A stretch of 64,000 bases of DNA from Anderseniella sp963700885 (GCA_963700885.1 CAVOZJ010000022.1:180738-244737); one strand, 5' to 3'. Positions 46,486 through 55,949 are shown, counted from the stretch's first letter. Made by a program: numbers and translations. Notes: generated from the sequence alone by a model not told the origin.

Positions 46486-47367
46486 TCAACGCCAAGTCAG
46501 CTCCGAAAAAAAAGTCAGTAATGCATCCGTGAACACATCATTGCGATCACCGGCCACCATATGCCGCGCACCTGCTATGTCGGCGAATTTTGCATGCGGA
46601 ACCGCCTGCATGAGAGCGTCTACCTCATCGCTTCCAACCAGTTCACTTTCGCGCCCGCGCACCAGCAGAACCGGCATTTTCAATTGCCGGGCCGCTGTAA
46701 ATCCTTCTGCCTCCACGACCTTTGCATGGTCATCGGCATCCCTTCGCGACGATATGAACTTTGGGTCCCAATGCCAGCGCAACCGCCCGTCGTCACCCTG
46801 TCTGAGGTTTTTTGACAAACCGGACAAATCGGTCGGCCGTGGACGGTGGGGCAGATAGGCAGATATGGCGTTTGCGGCCTCATCAACATTGGCAAATCCT
46901 TCTTCGGAGTGTTCCGACATGAAGCCGATAATCCGGCGAACTCCATCGACTTTCATTTTCGGCGTGATATCCACCAGAACCAGTGCTGAAAAGATTTTGT
47001 CACCTGTTTCAGTACCGGCAGCAAACAGGCCGGCCAGTCCCCCCAGCGATGCACCGACAATAGCTGGTCTAAATCCGGTTTGAGCGTTGATCTGACGCCC
47101 GGCACAAGTCATGTCATCTGCAAAAGCCTGAAAATCATACGCCTCGCTTGCAATCCAGTCGCTGTCTCCGTGTCCCCTTTGATCCATGGTTATGGCGGTG
47201 ACGCCCTGCGCCGCCAGCGCCCTTGCCGTACCACCCCAGGAGTGCCGGGTTTGCCCGCCACCGTGCGCCAGGAGCACAAGGCCGCGTGGGTTTTCTGCAG
47301 CATAAAAATCGGCTACCAGCCGATTTCCTTCAGAACCGGTAAACTCAATCCGTCGTTTTGAAGTCAT
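46486..47367 (-). CDS. Alpha/beta hydrolase
   Basis: This is a 293-residue alpha/beta hydrolase: oxyanion HGGGQTRHSW, nucleophile Ser in VGASLGGLAG (near 125) and catalytic His in GARHMVAGD near the C-terminus. The upstream acid is probably Asp/Glu in VRGRESELVG. Substrate unknown. It overlaps the stop of the preceding alpha/beta hydrolase gene by 4 bp, so the two are translated together. Confidence 0.85.
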   Translation of the reverse strand: MTSKRRIEFTGSEGNRLVADFYAAENPRGLVLLAHGGGQTRHSWGGTARALAAQGVTAITMDQRGHGDSDWIASEAYDFQAFADDMTCAGRQINAQTGFRPAIVGASLGGLAGLFAAGTETGDKIFSALVLVDITPKMKVDGVRRIIGFMSEHSEEGFANVDEAANAISAYLPHRPRPTDLSGLSKNLRQGDDGRLRWHWDPKFISSRRDADDHAKVVEAEGFTAARQLKMPVLLVRGRESELVGSDEVDALMQAVPHAKFADIAGARHMVAGDRNDVFTDALLTFFSELTWR

Positions 47368-48116
47368 CGCCGCCTGTCCAGAAAATCCAGAACCGAAAGC
47401 TTGAATGTCTTGTCTCCGACCGCTTTCATGTGATCCTTGCCCGGCAGGACAATGCCCTCGGAAAACGGTATGGCATCCACCAAAGACCCGACAGAACCGG
47501 CAATATCGTCCTCATCGCCTGCCACAACCAGTGTAGGTGCTGTAATTTTACCCAGCTCCTCCTCACTGACCAGAACCCTGTGCGCCGACATGCACGCAGC
47601 AAGGGCTTCAAGATCTGATCCGGTTTGTTCGGCAAATGCCCGGAATGCCTTTCCCTGAACACCCTTGGCCCTGGCAAGAGAAGGTGCCCGGAGCGCAGCC
47701 ACGATCTCTTCAGATCCGCCTACTCCTGTGATCATGTTGCTTGCCAGCCCGGCAATGACCAGTGACCGGGTCTGGGAGGGATGGTTGATGCCCAACAATG
47801 CAGTGATACGGGCTCCCATGGAATAACCCATGACGTCCACCATCTCATGACCCAGATGAGTGATCAGATTGCTGGAGTCGCGTGCCATTTCTGATGAGCG
47901 ATACCGCTCTGCATCATGTGGCTTGTCGCTTTTGCCGTGACCGCGGTTATCAATCGTAATGACTTGCCTGCCCGCCTTGGTCAAAAGGTCGATCCAGCCG
48001 GTCGACTGCCAGTTAGTCCGGGAATTGGAAGCAAACCCGTGGATCAGCAATATGGGTTCGCCTTCGCCCTGCACCTGATAGGCAATGTTGACATCGTCAG
48101 ACTTGAAACTGGGCAA
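47364..48116 (-). CDS. Alpha/beta hydrolase
   Basis: This is a 250-residue alpha/beta hydrolase with HGFASNSRTNW, IDNRGHGKSDKP, the nucleophile Ser in GYSMGARI (near residue 97), acid Asp in VAGDEDDIAG and His in GKDHMKAVGD. It resembles esterase or C-C bond hydrolases, but the substrate is not evident. First gene of the two-hydrolase operon (ATGA overlap). Confidence 0.85.
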   Translation of the reverse strand: MPSFKSDDVNIAYQVQGEGEPILLIHGFASNSRTNWQSTGWIDLLTKAGRQVITIDNRGHGKSDKPHDAERYRSSEMARDSSNLITHLGHEMVDVMGYSMGARITALLGINHPSQTRSLVIAGLASNMITGVGGSEEIVAALRAPSLARAKGVQGKAFRAFAEQTGSDLEALAACMSAHRVLVSEEELGKITAPTLVVAGDEDDIAGSVGSLVDAIPFSEGIVLPGKDHMKAVGDKTFKLSVLDFLDRRR

Positions 48117-48258
48117 AGACTTCTGGCTCCGGTTGCTGTTACGGGCTTGGCCGCGTGCCCCTGTTTATGCTATCGCCGCTGTATCGGCTATAACCAAACG
48201 CAGTTCCATCAACACAAGAGACTCCGTGAACCGCACAAATTCTGAGGCAAACTGATAA

Positions 48259-48495
48259 ATGGCGAGCACCGGCACACCGAAGTTTCACAATGATATGGGC
48301 GTTCCAGTTATAGAAATCGGCACACACGAATTTCAATGTACAGGCGCAAGTGCGCCGTTTGATCATCCTCATGTGTTTCTGGACATGGGTGCCGACAGCG
48401 AAATTGTCTGCCCTTATTGCTCGACGCTGTATCGTCACTCCAGTGCATTGAAGGCAGGCGAGTCTATTCCTCCGGAGGCCATTTTCCAGGATTAG
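48259..48495 (+). CDS. Zinc-finger domain protein (NDUFS6-like)
   Basis: This 78-residue protein has the Zn-binding pattern Cys-x-(~10)-His ... CPYCSTLYRH, as in the zinc-finger (PF10276) family related to the mitochondrial complex I subunit NDUFS6. Ligands visible are Cys27, His36 or His38, Cys52 and Cys55. Alphaproteobacterial members may be complex I accessory subunits; that role is inferred from the family. It diverges from the two-hydrolase operon. Confidence 0.83.
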   Translation: MASTGTPKFHNDMGVPVIEIGTHEFQCTGASAPFDHPHVFLDMGADSEIVCPYCSTLYRHSSALKAGESIPPEAIFQD

Positions 48496-48552
48496 GTCCG
48501 GGATAGGTACCAAGCGGGACCTTATTATCTGAATTTCAATTAGCTGAAAAGG

Positions 48553-48590
48553 TGACGGCAACGTTGGCCCCTCAACCAACGTTGCCGTCA
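48553..48590. other. Perfect 15-bp inverted repeat (hairpin)
   Basis: TGACGGCAACGTTGG (48553-48567) and its exact complement (48576-48590) flank an 8-nt loop. No T-run follows on the plus strand; on the minus strand the stem is followed by a CCTTTTC. It could be the stem of an RNA, a factor-dependent terminator of the zinc-finger gene, or a protein-binding palindrome. Confidence 0.6.
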
Positions 48591-48735
48591 TGCGTACTTC
48601 GCGTGTTCGTCAGCGGGATTGCCCTCACCCCTCAGAAAGGACGATCAGCTCTGCGAAGTCGTCTCGAACATTTTTCAATGCTGGACTGAACGCTGAAATC
48701 AGTGTCTCATTACGGCCCGAAAAATACAATTTGAT

Positions 48736-49257
48736 TTGAATTTTACAGTGAATGGCAAGTTAACATTGACCACGTTTGCAGGTCCGGAAATTCGAGATTA
48801 CAGGGATGAGGACGAAGCCCATCTGATCCGCCTGATCCGTGAATTGCAGTCTTACGAGATTGATTATTATGACCGCATGATCCCGCCCGGCGAGATCGCC
48901 GGCTGGTACATTGACAACATTCGCAAGGATTGCCGGGAGTACGCTGGACACATCAGGATTGCTGTCCGTGAAAGCTTGCCCGTCGGCTATTGCGTGATAC
49001 TGACCAGGGTACCCAATGAAGAAGCCGATGAGCTGGCGTTCGACTATGCTCATGTCAGCGAGTTGGCCATCACAAGGTCAGCCAGAGGCGAAGGCATTGG
49101 CAAGGCCTTGCTGCAGGATGCAGAATGCCTCGCGAGGGCAGCGGGTGTAAAATGGCTGCGCGTCAATGTCCTTGCTAAAAACACCATCGCAAGAGATGCC
49201 TACAACCGGTATGGTTTTGAAGAACATCTGATCAGCATGGAGAAACCACTCAAATGA
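48736..49257 (+). CDS. GNAT-family acetyltransferase
   Basis: This 173-residue GNAT protein contains the acetyl-CoA loop TRSARGEGIGKALLQDAE (near residue 117) and the terminal NTIARDAYNRYGFEEH. It should transfer an acetyl group from acetyl-CoA to an unknown amine. The start is uncertain: TTG at 48736 is the longest, and later GTG (48748) or TTG (48766) starts are possible. It overlaps the SDR gene by 4 bp. Confidence 0.82.
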   Translation: MNFTVNGKLTLTTFAGPEIRDYRDEDEAHLIRLIRELQSYEIDYYDRMIPPGEIAGWYIDNIRKDCREYAGHIRIAVRESLPVGYCVILTRVPNEEADELAFDYAHVSELAITRSARGEGIGKALLQDAECLARAAGVKWLRVNVLAKNTIARDAYNRYGFEEHLISMEKPLK

Positions 49258-50012
49258 GATTGAAGAACAAGACCGTCATCGTAACCGGTGGGGCTTCCGG
49301 GTTTGGCGAAGGCATGGTTAGACGGTTTTCCGAAGAAGGTGCAAATACTGTTATCGCCGACATCAATGATGCCGCGGGCGAAGCGCTTGCGAGCGAGGTG
49401 TCGGGTTTGGGAAGTCCCTGCATTTACACGCATTGCGACGTTACGGACTCCGGTTACTTCAGGAACCTGGTCGACTCCACGGTTGACCAGTTCAAGACCA
49501 TTGACGTAATGATCAACAATGCCGGCATGCCACAAACCAACCAACCCATGCTGGATGTGGACGAGGACACGTTTCAGCGCATCTTCGACGTCAACGTGAA
49601 ATCCATTTTTCTCGCCACCAGGGCCGTTGTACCCGTCATGCGTGAACAGGGCTACGGTTCAATCATCAACACGGCCTCGACCGCCGCACTGCGTCCCCGG
49701 CCCGGCCTTGTCTGGTACAATGCATCCAAAGGGGCCGTGACCACCATGACAAAAGCCATGGCTGTGGAACTTGCTCCAGACCAGATTCGCGTCAATGCGC
49801 TGTGCCCGGTCGCCGGTGAAACGCCAATGCTGGGTGCATTCATGGGCGGCGAAGTGACCAACGAAATGCGATCTGCATTTGTTGCAACCGTTCCCATGGG
49901 CCGCCTGTCGACTCCTCTGGACATGGCGAATGCGGCGCTGTTCTTCGCATCCGATGAGAGCACTTTCATTACTGGCGTGTGCATGGAAGTTGACGGCGGG
50001 CGCTGCATCTGA
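49254..50012 (+). CDS. Short-chain dehydrogenase/reductase (SDR)
   Basis: This 252-residue classical SDR has the NAD(P) loop TGGASGFGEG (residues 11-20), NNAG (near 88), Ser in NTASTAA and catalytic YNASK, ending in MEVDGGRCI. FabG-like; the substrate is unknown. It is coupled to the GNAT gene upstream (4-bp overlap) and lies 4 bp before the YcaQ-like gene. Confidence 0.9.
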   Translation: MRLKNKTVIVTGGASGFGEGMVRRFSEEGANTVIADINDAAGEALASEVSGLGSPCIYTHCDVTDSGYFRNLVDSTVDQFKTIDVMINNAGMPQTNQPMLDVDEDTFQRIFDVNVKSIFLATRAVVPVMREQGYGSIINTASTAALRPRPGLVWYNASKGAVTTMTKAMAVELAPDQIRVNALCPVAGETPMLGAFMGGEVTNEMRSAFVATVPMGRLSTPLDMANAALFFASDESTFITGVCMEVDGGRCI

Positions 50013-50016
50013 AACC

Positions 50017-51231
50017 GTGACCAGACCTCAGCGAATTACCCTGAAATCCGCCCGCCGCCTGGCATTGACGGCGCAGGGGTTTTCAGGCGAGCAACCAGGC
50101 TCCGGCAAAGCAACTCGATGGTCGACATTATCCAAAGTCATCGACAGTTTGAACCTGCTGCAGATCGACAGCGTGAACGTATTGTCGCGGTCGCACTACC
50201 TGCCCGTGTTTTCCCGGCTCGGCAGTTACGACAGGGCAATACTCGACCGGCACACGCTGGCGACCAGGAACCGGCGGTGTTTTGAGTACTGGGCACATGA
50301 AGCATCCATTCTGCCCTACCGCTTCCAACCTTTACTGCGCTGGCGCATGAACGATGCGCGCAACGGAGCGGGTATCTACAAGGGATTGGCGGAGTTTGCC
50401 AGGGAGAGGCCGCAGATCATTGCACAGACCCTCGAAAAGGTTCGTGCCGAGGGCCCGTTGCGCGCGCGTGATTTCGGTCAGCCTGCAGTTCGTTCCGGTG
50501 AATGGTGGGGATGGAACGACCACAAGACCGCGCTGGAGTATCTGTTCTGGACGGGTGATGTGACCGCAGCCAGCCGTGATGGCTTTGAACGGTTGTATGA
50601 TGTACCGGAACGTGTCTTGCCGGATGAGACACATGCCGCACCCGCACCGGAACGGGCAGACGCCATCCGCGAACTGGCGCGGCACTCCGCACGCGCATTG
50701 GGCATTTCTACGGAATCCGACATCAGGGATTATTTTCGCCTGCCCGTAGGCGATGCCCGCCGGGCGGTTGCAGAGCTGGTTGAGACCGGTGAATTGCACA
50801 CTGTCGAGGTGCAGGGCTGGAACAAACCCGGTTACATCTGGCATCAGGCAAGGACAGCACGCTGCTTTGACCGTGCGACGCTGTTGTCACCGTTCGATCC
50901 GCTGGTGTGGAACCGCGACCGGGCAGAACGGCTGTTCGATTTTCGTTATCGCATCGAAATTTATACGCCTGCTCCAAAACGCCGGTACGGGTATTATGTA
51001 CTGCCCTTCCTGATTGGCGAAAAACTGTCGGGCAGGCTTTGCATGAAGGCAGACCGGCAGGCTGGTATCCTGCGGGTAAACGCGGCCTGGCATGAAGATG
51101 GCGTCGAAGCTGCCGCTGCGGCGCAAGCCATTGCACCAGCGCTTCACGACATGCGCCAGTGGCTCGACCTGGAATGTGTAAAGATTGCCGGACGGGGCAA
51201 CATGGCGACCGCCCTCAAGACCGCCATCTGA
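50017..51231 (+). CDS. YcaQ/AlkZ-like winged-helix DNA glycosylase family protein
   Basis: This 404-residue protein matches the HTH_42 (YcaQ/AlkZ) family: the catalytic QxD motif appears in LLQIDSVNVLSRSHYLPVFSRLG, followed by CFEYWAHEASILP. AlkZ-type members unhook interstrand crosslinks; the assignment of activity is by family. I chose the GTG at 50017, just after the SDR stop; the frame from 49879 lies inside the SDR gene. Third gene of the GNAT–SDR–YcaQ run. Confidence 0.86.
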   Translation: MTRPQRITLKSARRLALTAQGFSGEQPGSGKATRWSTLSKVIDSLNLLQIDSVNVLSRSHYLPVFSRLGSYDRAILDRHTLATRNRRCFEYWAHEASILPYRFQPLLRWRMNDARNGAGIYKGLAEFARERPQIIAQTLEKVRAEGPLRARDFGQPAVRSGEWWGWNDHKTALEYLFWTGDVTAASRDGFERLYDVPERVLPDETHAAPAPERADAIRELARHSARALGISTESDIRDYFRLPVGDARRAVAELVETGELHTVEVQGWNKPGYIWHQARTARCFDRATLLSPFDPLVWNRDRAERLFDFRYRIEIYTPAPKRRYGYYVLPFLIGEKLSGRLCMKADRQAGILRVNAAWHEDGVEAAAAAQAIAPALHDMRQWLDLECVKIAGRGNMATALKTAI

Positions 51232-51233
51232 TT

Positions 51234-52634
51234 CTAGATAACACCTTCCTTGACCAGTTCGTCAGTTACCTCGATGACCGCGCCGCGGATTGTTTCAACC
51301 AGAAAGTCGGCGTCATTTCTGGTCATGGTCAGCGGTGGCGACATGACATCCAGATGTCCCATGGGACGTACCAGCAAACCGCGCGATTCACAGAGATTGG
51401 ATATTCGCTTGGATATGTTCACTTCGAAAGGAATATGTGCTTTGGTTTTCTTGTCAGCCACATATTCTATGCACATCATCATTCGCTTGCCACGCACATC
51501 GCCCACAATCGGAAGCTCAGACAATTCATGCAGGCGGTTCTCAAAATAGTCCCCCACATCGCGAACGTTTCCGCATATGTCTTCGCGTTCCATGATTTCG
51601 ATGTTCTTCAGAGCCACGGCACAACCAATCGGGTGGCCGGCACAGGTAAAACCATGGGCAAACCAGCCGTCTGGATTGTCAACAGACATCACTTCATGGA
51701 TTTCATCGGTATAAAGTGTGGCTCCCATCGGGAAATACCCTGATGTAATTCCCTTGGCACAGACAATCATGTCCGGCTGAATGCCAAATTCATCCCAGGA
51801 GGCAAACATGTGCCCGATGCGGCCAAATGCGGTGACGACTTCGTCGGCAATGAACAGGATGTCGTGCTCCCGGCAAACTTCAATCATGCGCTTCAGATAA
51901 CCTGGCGGCGGCGGCACGACGCCGCCTGATGCCTGAATGGGTTCAGCAATAAAACAGGATATGTTGTCAGCGCCCAGTTCAGCGATCTTGTCCCTGAATT
52001 CCTGCACAAGAAAGTCGGTGAACTCGTTCAGGGTCATGCCATCGCCGCCGCGATAGAAATACGGTGCTGACAGATGATGAATGAAGCTGCTCAGGTACTG
52101 AAACTCGTCCTGCCTGTCGCCATCGCGAAAGCCAATGGATGCGGTCAGCACTGTAGAGCCGTGATAGGAATTGTTGCGGCTGATGATATGTTTACGCGTC
52201 TCGCGACCCTTGCGGCCGTGATAATACTGCGCAATCCGGATTGCGCCTTCGTTTGCGGCAGAGCCGGTCAGGGCATACACCACACGGTTCAGGGTGCCTG
52301 GCGCCATGGAAGCAAGTTTACCCGAAAGCATGGCCGCCGGCGCATTGGAAACGTCAACGAAAGTATTGGAATAAGCCAGCTGACTGGCCTGTTCTGCCAT
52401 CGTTTGCGCCAGTTCATCGCGGCCATAGCCGACATTGACACACCACATGCCGCCAATGCCGTCAAAGTAACGCTTGCCCTCGGTATCGGTGACATGACAG
52501 CCGTCGCCCTTGGCCAGTAGCAGTGAGCCTTCCTCTTTGAAACTGTCAAAATGTGTCCATGGATGCAGGAAGTGATCACGATCCAGCTTCCACAAGTGTT
52601 CATGGTCATACTGGTTGTGAAGCGGATTTAGCAT
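51234..52634 (-). CDS. Class III aminotransferase (omega-aminotransferase)
   Basis: This is a 466-residue PLP fold I, class III enzyme with the cofactor Asp in FIADEVVTAFGRIG (Asp264) and Schiff-base Lys294 in VCAKGITSGYFPMG. Such enzymes move omega- or alpha-amino groups (beta-alanine, taurine, GABA) to pyruvate or other keto acids. The N-terminal DRDHFLHPWTHF is typical of an alphaproteobacterial subgroup of unknown substrate. A palindromic operator lies 13-34 bp upstream of the ATG. Confidence 0.9.
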   Translation of the reverse strand: MLNPLHNQYDHEHLWKLDRDHFLHPWTHFDSFKEEGSLLLAKGDGCHVTDTEGKRYFDGIGGMWCVNVGYGRDELAQTMAEQASQLAYSNTFVDVSNAPAAMLSGKLASMAPGTLNRVVYALTGSAANEGAIRIAQYYHGRKGRETRKHIISRNNSYHGSTVLTASIGFRDGDRQDEFQYLSSFIHHLSAPYFYRGGDGMTLNEFTDFLVQEFRDKIAELGADNISCFIAEPIQASGGVVPPPPGYLKRMIEVCREHDILFIADEVVTAFGRIGHMFASWDEFGIQPDMIVCAKGITSGYFPMGATLYTDEIHEVMSVDNPDGWFAHGFTCAGHPIGCAVALKNIEIMEREDICGNVRDVGDYFENRLHELSELPIVGDVRGKRMMMCIEYVADKKTKAHIPFEVNISKRISNLCESRGLLVRPMGHLDVMSPPLTMTRNDADFLVETIRGAVIEVTDELVKEGVI

Positions 52635-52646
52635 TGCAGCACCTTT

Positions 52647-52668
52647 ATATTGAATGAACGTTCAATAT
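52647..52668 (-). promoter_or_regulatory. TetR/BetI-type palindromic operator
   Basis: ATATTGAA and TTCAATAT form 8-bp arms around TGAACG, and the core TGAACGTTCA is itself a perfect palindrome. The pattern resembles operators of TetR-family repressors, in particular BetI. It lies just upstream of the ribosome site of the class III aminotransferase gene, so bound protein should block its promoter. No tetR gene is present in the window. Confidence 0.6.
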
Positions 52669-52734
52669 GGCAGACTTTGATCGTTCTGGCAATGATCCAG
52701 ATTTGTCCAAATCAATTGTCATCGTGCTTCAGTG

Positions 52735-53484
52735 TCAGCCAACCTGTCCCGCGGCCAGTTCCGCCGGCAGCGCTGCCACATCGTCGGCTGCCGCATTCAT
52801 TGCCGCTTCATCACGTGAACGTATCACGATGTTGGTGGCAAACCGTCCGTCGCGTTCAAATGGATAGGAACCGATCATCACGCCGCCATGGGCCAGCTGA
52901 ATCTCCTTCAACCGAGCCGCGACATCACCTTCGCCAAAATCGAGCGGCACCGTACGTGACAACATTCTGGCTCCGCCGGTGAGTTTTGGCGCCACTTCAT
53001 CCAGCATGGCCTGCATGATTTTCGGCACGCCCGCCATTACGAACACGTTCCCGATATTGAACCCAGGTGCCTGCGAGACCGAATTGACAATCAGTTTTGC
53101 AGTATCAGGAATACGCGCCATGCGCATTCGCGCCTCGTTTTCCTCAATCCCGCGCCTGGCCCAGTGGGCTCTCAGTACCCTCACAGCTTCCGGGTGATGA
53201 TCGATACCAACTCCAAATGCCGCTGCCATGCAATCTGCGGTGATATCGTCGTGTGTGGGCCCTATGCCACCAGTGGTAAACACATAGGTGTAGCGCGCCC
53301 GCAGCGCGTTTACAGCTGCCACAATGTCGGCCTGCTCATCAGGCACAACCCGGGCTTCCTTGAGGTCGATGCCCAGAACCGTGAGGTAATCTGCGATGTA
53401 TCCAAGGTTTGCATCCTTGGTGCGCCCTGATAATATTTCATCGCCGATCAGCAGTACGGCAGCTGTGGGAATAGAGCTTGTCAT
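52735..53484 (-). CDS. CinA N-terminal-type molybdopterin-binding protein
   Basis: This 249-residue protein corresponds to the MoaB/CinA N-terminal (COG1058) domain without the C-terminal nicotinamide-nucleotide deamidase domain. Motifs: LLIGDEILSGRTKDAN, TTGGIGPTHDDITADCMA and MAGVPKIMQAM. Its substrate is unclear; related forms hydrolyse ADP-ribose or act on pyridine nucleotides. I chose the ATG at 53484; a TTG at 53493 would add three residues. It diverges from sfsA. Confidence 0.87.
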   Translation of the reverse strand: MTSSIPTAAVLLIGDEILSGRTKDANLGYIADYLTVLGIDLKEARVVPDEQADIVAAVNALRARYTYVFTTGGIGPTHDDITADCMAAAFGVGIDHHPEAVRVLRAHWARRGIEENEARMRMARIPDTAKLIVNSVSQAPGFNIGNVFVMAGVPKIMQAMLDEVAPKLTGGARMLSRTVPLDFGEGDVAARLKEIQLAHGGVMIGSYPFERDGRFATNIVIRSRDEAAMNAAADDVAALPAELAAGQVG

Positions 53485-53561
53485 GGCTGGCAAATTTCCG
53501 GTTTATGTGACACGCAGGATCATTCACTAACGTCAGAAGCCACCCGACAGGTCAAGCCAGC

Positions 53562-54287
53562 ATGAAAATTTCAGATAAGCCGCTGCTACGCGGCACCCTG
53601 ATCAGGCGGTACAAGAGATTTCTGACAGATATCACCCTGAACACTGGAGAACTTGTTACCGCCACCTGCCCCAACACCGGGTCCATGCAGGGTCTGCTTG
53701 AACCTGAAAATCCCGTTTGGTTATCTGTTTCCGACAGTCCCACGCGCAAGTACAAGCATACCTGGGAAATGGTTGAAGCGGTCAATGCCGGTGGTGAAAG
53801 AGCCCGGGTTGGGTTGAACACCGGCTTGCCAAACAAGCTGGTGGAAGAAGCGATTGTAGCAGGCCGCATTCCGCAGCTTGCCGGATACGGCAGTCTGAAG
53901 CGCGAACAGAAATACGGCAAAAACAGCCGCATCGATATTCTGCTGTCTGATGAAAACAGGCCGACCTGCTATGTCGAGGTCAAGAATGTAACCTTGTCGC
54001 GCACTGCAGGACTGGCGGAATTCCCGGACGCCGTGACGTCTCGCGGGGCAAAGCATCTGGTTGAACTGGCCGACATGGTAGGCCAGGGTCACCGTGCGGT
54101 GATGCTGTATCTGGTCCAGCGCAGTGATGTCAAAAAGTTCTCGCTGGCGCATGATATCGATCCCACATACGTTGCAACCTGGACCAGGGCGACTGAAGCA
54201 GGTGTCGAAAGTATCGCAATGGCTTGCGCCATGGGCGATGATGAGATTTCATGTGACAGGGCAATCGAATTTGAAGGCGTGTCCTGA
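53562..54287 (+). CDS. sfsA: DNA/RNA nuclease SfsA
   Basis: SfsA is a sugar-fermentation-stimulation protein, now assigned nuclease activity. The 241-residue product has LLRGTLIRRYKRFLTDI, the nuclease-like YGKNSRIDILLSD ... CYVEVKNVTL (Asp and Glu-x-Lys core) and FPDAVTSRGAKHLVEL. Length is usual. It lies 20 bp before map on the same strand. Confidence 0.94.
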   Translation: MKISDKPLLRGTLIRRYKRFLTDITLNTGELVTATCPNTGSMQGLLEPENPVWLSVSDSPTRKYKHTWEMVEAVNAGGERARVGLNTGLPNKLVEEAIVAGRIPQLAGYGSLKREQKYGKNSRIDILLSDENRPTCYVEVKNVTLSRTAGLAEFPDAVTSRGAKHLVELADMVGQGHRAVMLYLVQRSDVKKFSLAHDIDPTYVATWTRATEAGVESIAMACAMGDDEISCDRAIEFEGVS

Positions 54288-54307
54288 GACACACCGCAAG
54301 GGATACA

Positions 54308-55138
54308 ATGCAGACCACTTATGTAGCAGCAGCAACCGCCCCTCTGGTCAACAACGGTCAGGTAAAGCTGCACGGACCGGAAGATTTCGAAGGCATGCGC
54401 AAGGCCGGCCAACTGGCGGCTGAGGCATTGGACCTGCTTGTCCCGTTGGTAGAGCCTGGCGTCACCACGGAAGAACTGGACAGCGCCGTCCTGAGGTTTG
54501 CAAGAGATAACCGTGCCACCCCGGCACCGTTGTATTACCGCGGTTTCCCCAGGTCCATCTGCACATCCATCAATCATGTGGTTTGCCACGGCATCCCGGG
54601 ACCCCGTTCCCTGAAAGAAGGCGAGATCGTCAACATAGACATCACCCTTATTGTTGATGGCTGGCACGGAGACTCCAGCCGCATGTATCCTGTCGGGGCA
54701 GTCAACCGCCGGGCGGAACGCCTGATGGAGATTACCTATGAATGCCTGATGCTGGGGCTTGCGGAGATCCGTCCGGGAGCCCATACGGGCGACATCGGCC
54801 ACGCCATACAATCTTACGCGGAAAGCGAGCGCTGTTCGGTTGTGCGCGATTTTTGCGGTCACGGCCTGGGCCGGTTGTTCCACGACATGCCTAACATCCT
54901 GCATTATGGACGCCCGGGCGAAGGAATCGAACTGCGCGAAGGCATGTTTTTTACCGTCGAACCGATGATCAATCTGGGCCGGCCGCAAGTGAAAGTGCTG
55001 TCTGACGGATGGACCGCGGTCACCCGTGATCGGTCTCTGTCAGCGCAGTTTGAACACACGATCGGCATTACGTCAGACGGGTGCGAGATATTCACTCTAT
55101 CGCCTGCAGGTTATCACCGCCCGCCGCACAAGAACTGA
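54308..55138 (+). CDS. map: Type I methionine aminopeptidase
   Basis: Map removes the N-terminal Met of new proteins. The 276-residue protein shows the five metal ligands: Asp in NIDITLI, Asp in DGWHGDSSRM, His in CGHGLGRLFH, Glu in TVEPMI and Glu in QFEHTIGIT, with the substrate His in NHVVCHGIPG. AAGGGA precedes the ATG. It lies between sfsA and radC, probably one transcript. Confidence 0.97.
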   Translation: MQTTYVAAATAPLVNNGQVKLHGPEDFEGMRKAGQLAAEALDLLVPLVEPGVTTEELDSAVLRFARDNRATPAPLYYRGFPRSICTSINHVVCHGIPGPRSLKEGEIVNIDITLIVDGWHGDSSRMYPVGAVNRRAERLMEITYECLMLGLAEIRPGAHTGDIGHAIQSYAESERCSVVRDFCGHGLGRLFHDMPNILHYGRPGEGIELREGMFFTVEPMINLGRPQVKVLSDGWTAVTRDRSLSAQFEHTIGITSDGCEIFTLSPAGYHRPPHKN

Positions 55139-55168
55139 TTTGCAGGAAACACTCTGGAGTTCCGACAA

Positions 55169-55921
55169 ATGGGTTTCAAGGACGAACAGGGGTTCGATTT
55201 TTCAACCCGCAGCAAAACCGATGCCGTTAAACCGCAGGTAAAGCCGGAAAAACCGGGCCACATTGGTCATCGCGACCGTCTTCGTGAACGTTTTAGTCAG
55301 GGCGGCGCCGACGCGATGCCTGACTATGAACTGCTGGAACTGGTATTGTTTCGCGCCATCCCGCGCAAGGACACCAAGCCTATCGCCAAGGCCCTAATCA
55401 GCAGGTTTGGGACATTTGGCGATGTACTTGCCGCGCCTGCTGCCCGCCTGAAGGAAATTCATGGCGTCGGAGACAAGGCAGTTTTTGACATGAAGCTCAT
55501 ATACGCTGCCTCATTGCGGCTGTCTCGCACCACTTTGCTTTCAAAACCGGCCCTGACTTCGTGGAAGGCGCTGATAGAGTATTGCACCGCTGCCATGGCC
55601 TATGATGACCGTGAGCAGTTTCGCCTGCTGTTTCTGGACCGCAAAAATGTGCTGATTGCCGATGAGGTGCAGCAACGCGGTACCGTTGACCACACACCTG
55701 TTTACCCGCGTGAAGTGGTCAAGCGGGCGCTGGAATTGTCGGCTTCAGCCATCATTCTGGTTCATAATCACCCATCCGGTGACCCGACGCCGTCACCGGC
55801 TGACATCGAAATGACCCGGCAGATCGTGGACGCGGCTTCAAAGCTGACAATTACCGTTCATGACCACATCATAATTGGCCGCACAGGTCACACCAGCTTC
55901 AAGGCATTGAACTTGATCTGA
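55169..55921 (+). CDS. radC: DNA repair protein RadC (JAB/MPN domain)
   Basis: This 250-residue RadC family protein has the N-terminal helix-hairpin-helix region (LKEIHGVGDKAVFDM) and the C-terminal JAMM motif His199-x-His201...Asp205 (VHNHPSGDPTPSPAD). Its metal-dependent function is not established. It is downstream of map by 30 bp; the order map–radC is common in alphaproteobacteria. Confidence 0.95.
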   Translation: MGFKDEQGFDFSTRSKTDAVKPQVKPEKPGHIGHRDRLRERFSQGGADAMPDYELLELVLFRAIPRKDTKPIAKALISRFGTFGDVLAAPAARLKEIHGVGDKAVFDMKLIYAASLRLSRTTLLSKPALTSWKALIEYCTAAMAYDDREQFRLLFLDRKNVLIADEVQQRGTVDHTPVYPREVVKRALELSASAIILVHNHPSGDPTPSPADIEMTRQIVDAASKLTITVHDHIIIGRTGHTSFKALNLI

Positions 55922-55949
55922 AGGCTCCATACTGCTCAGGACTGACACT

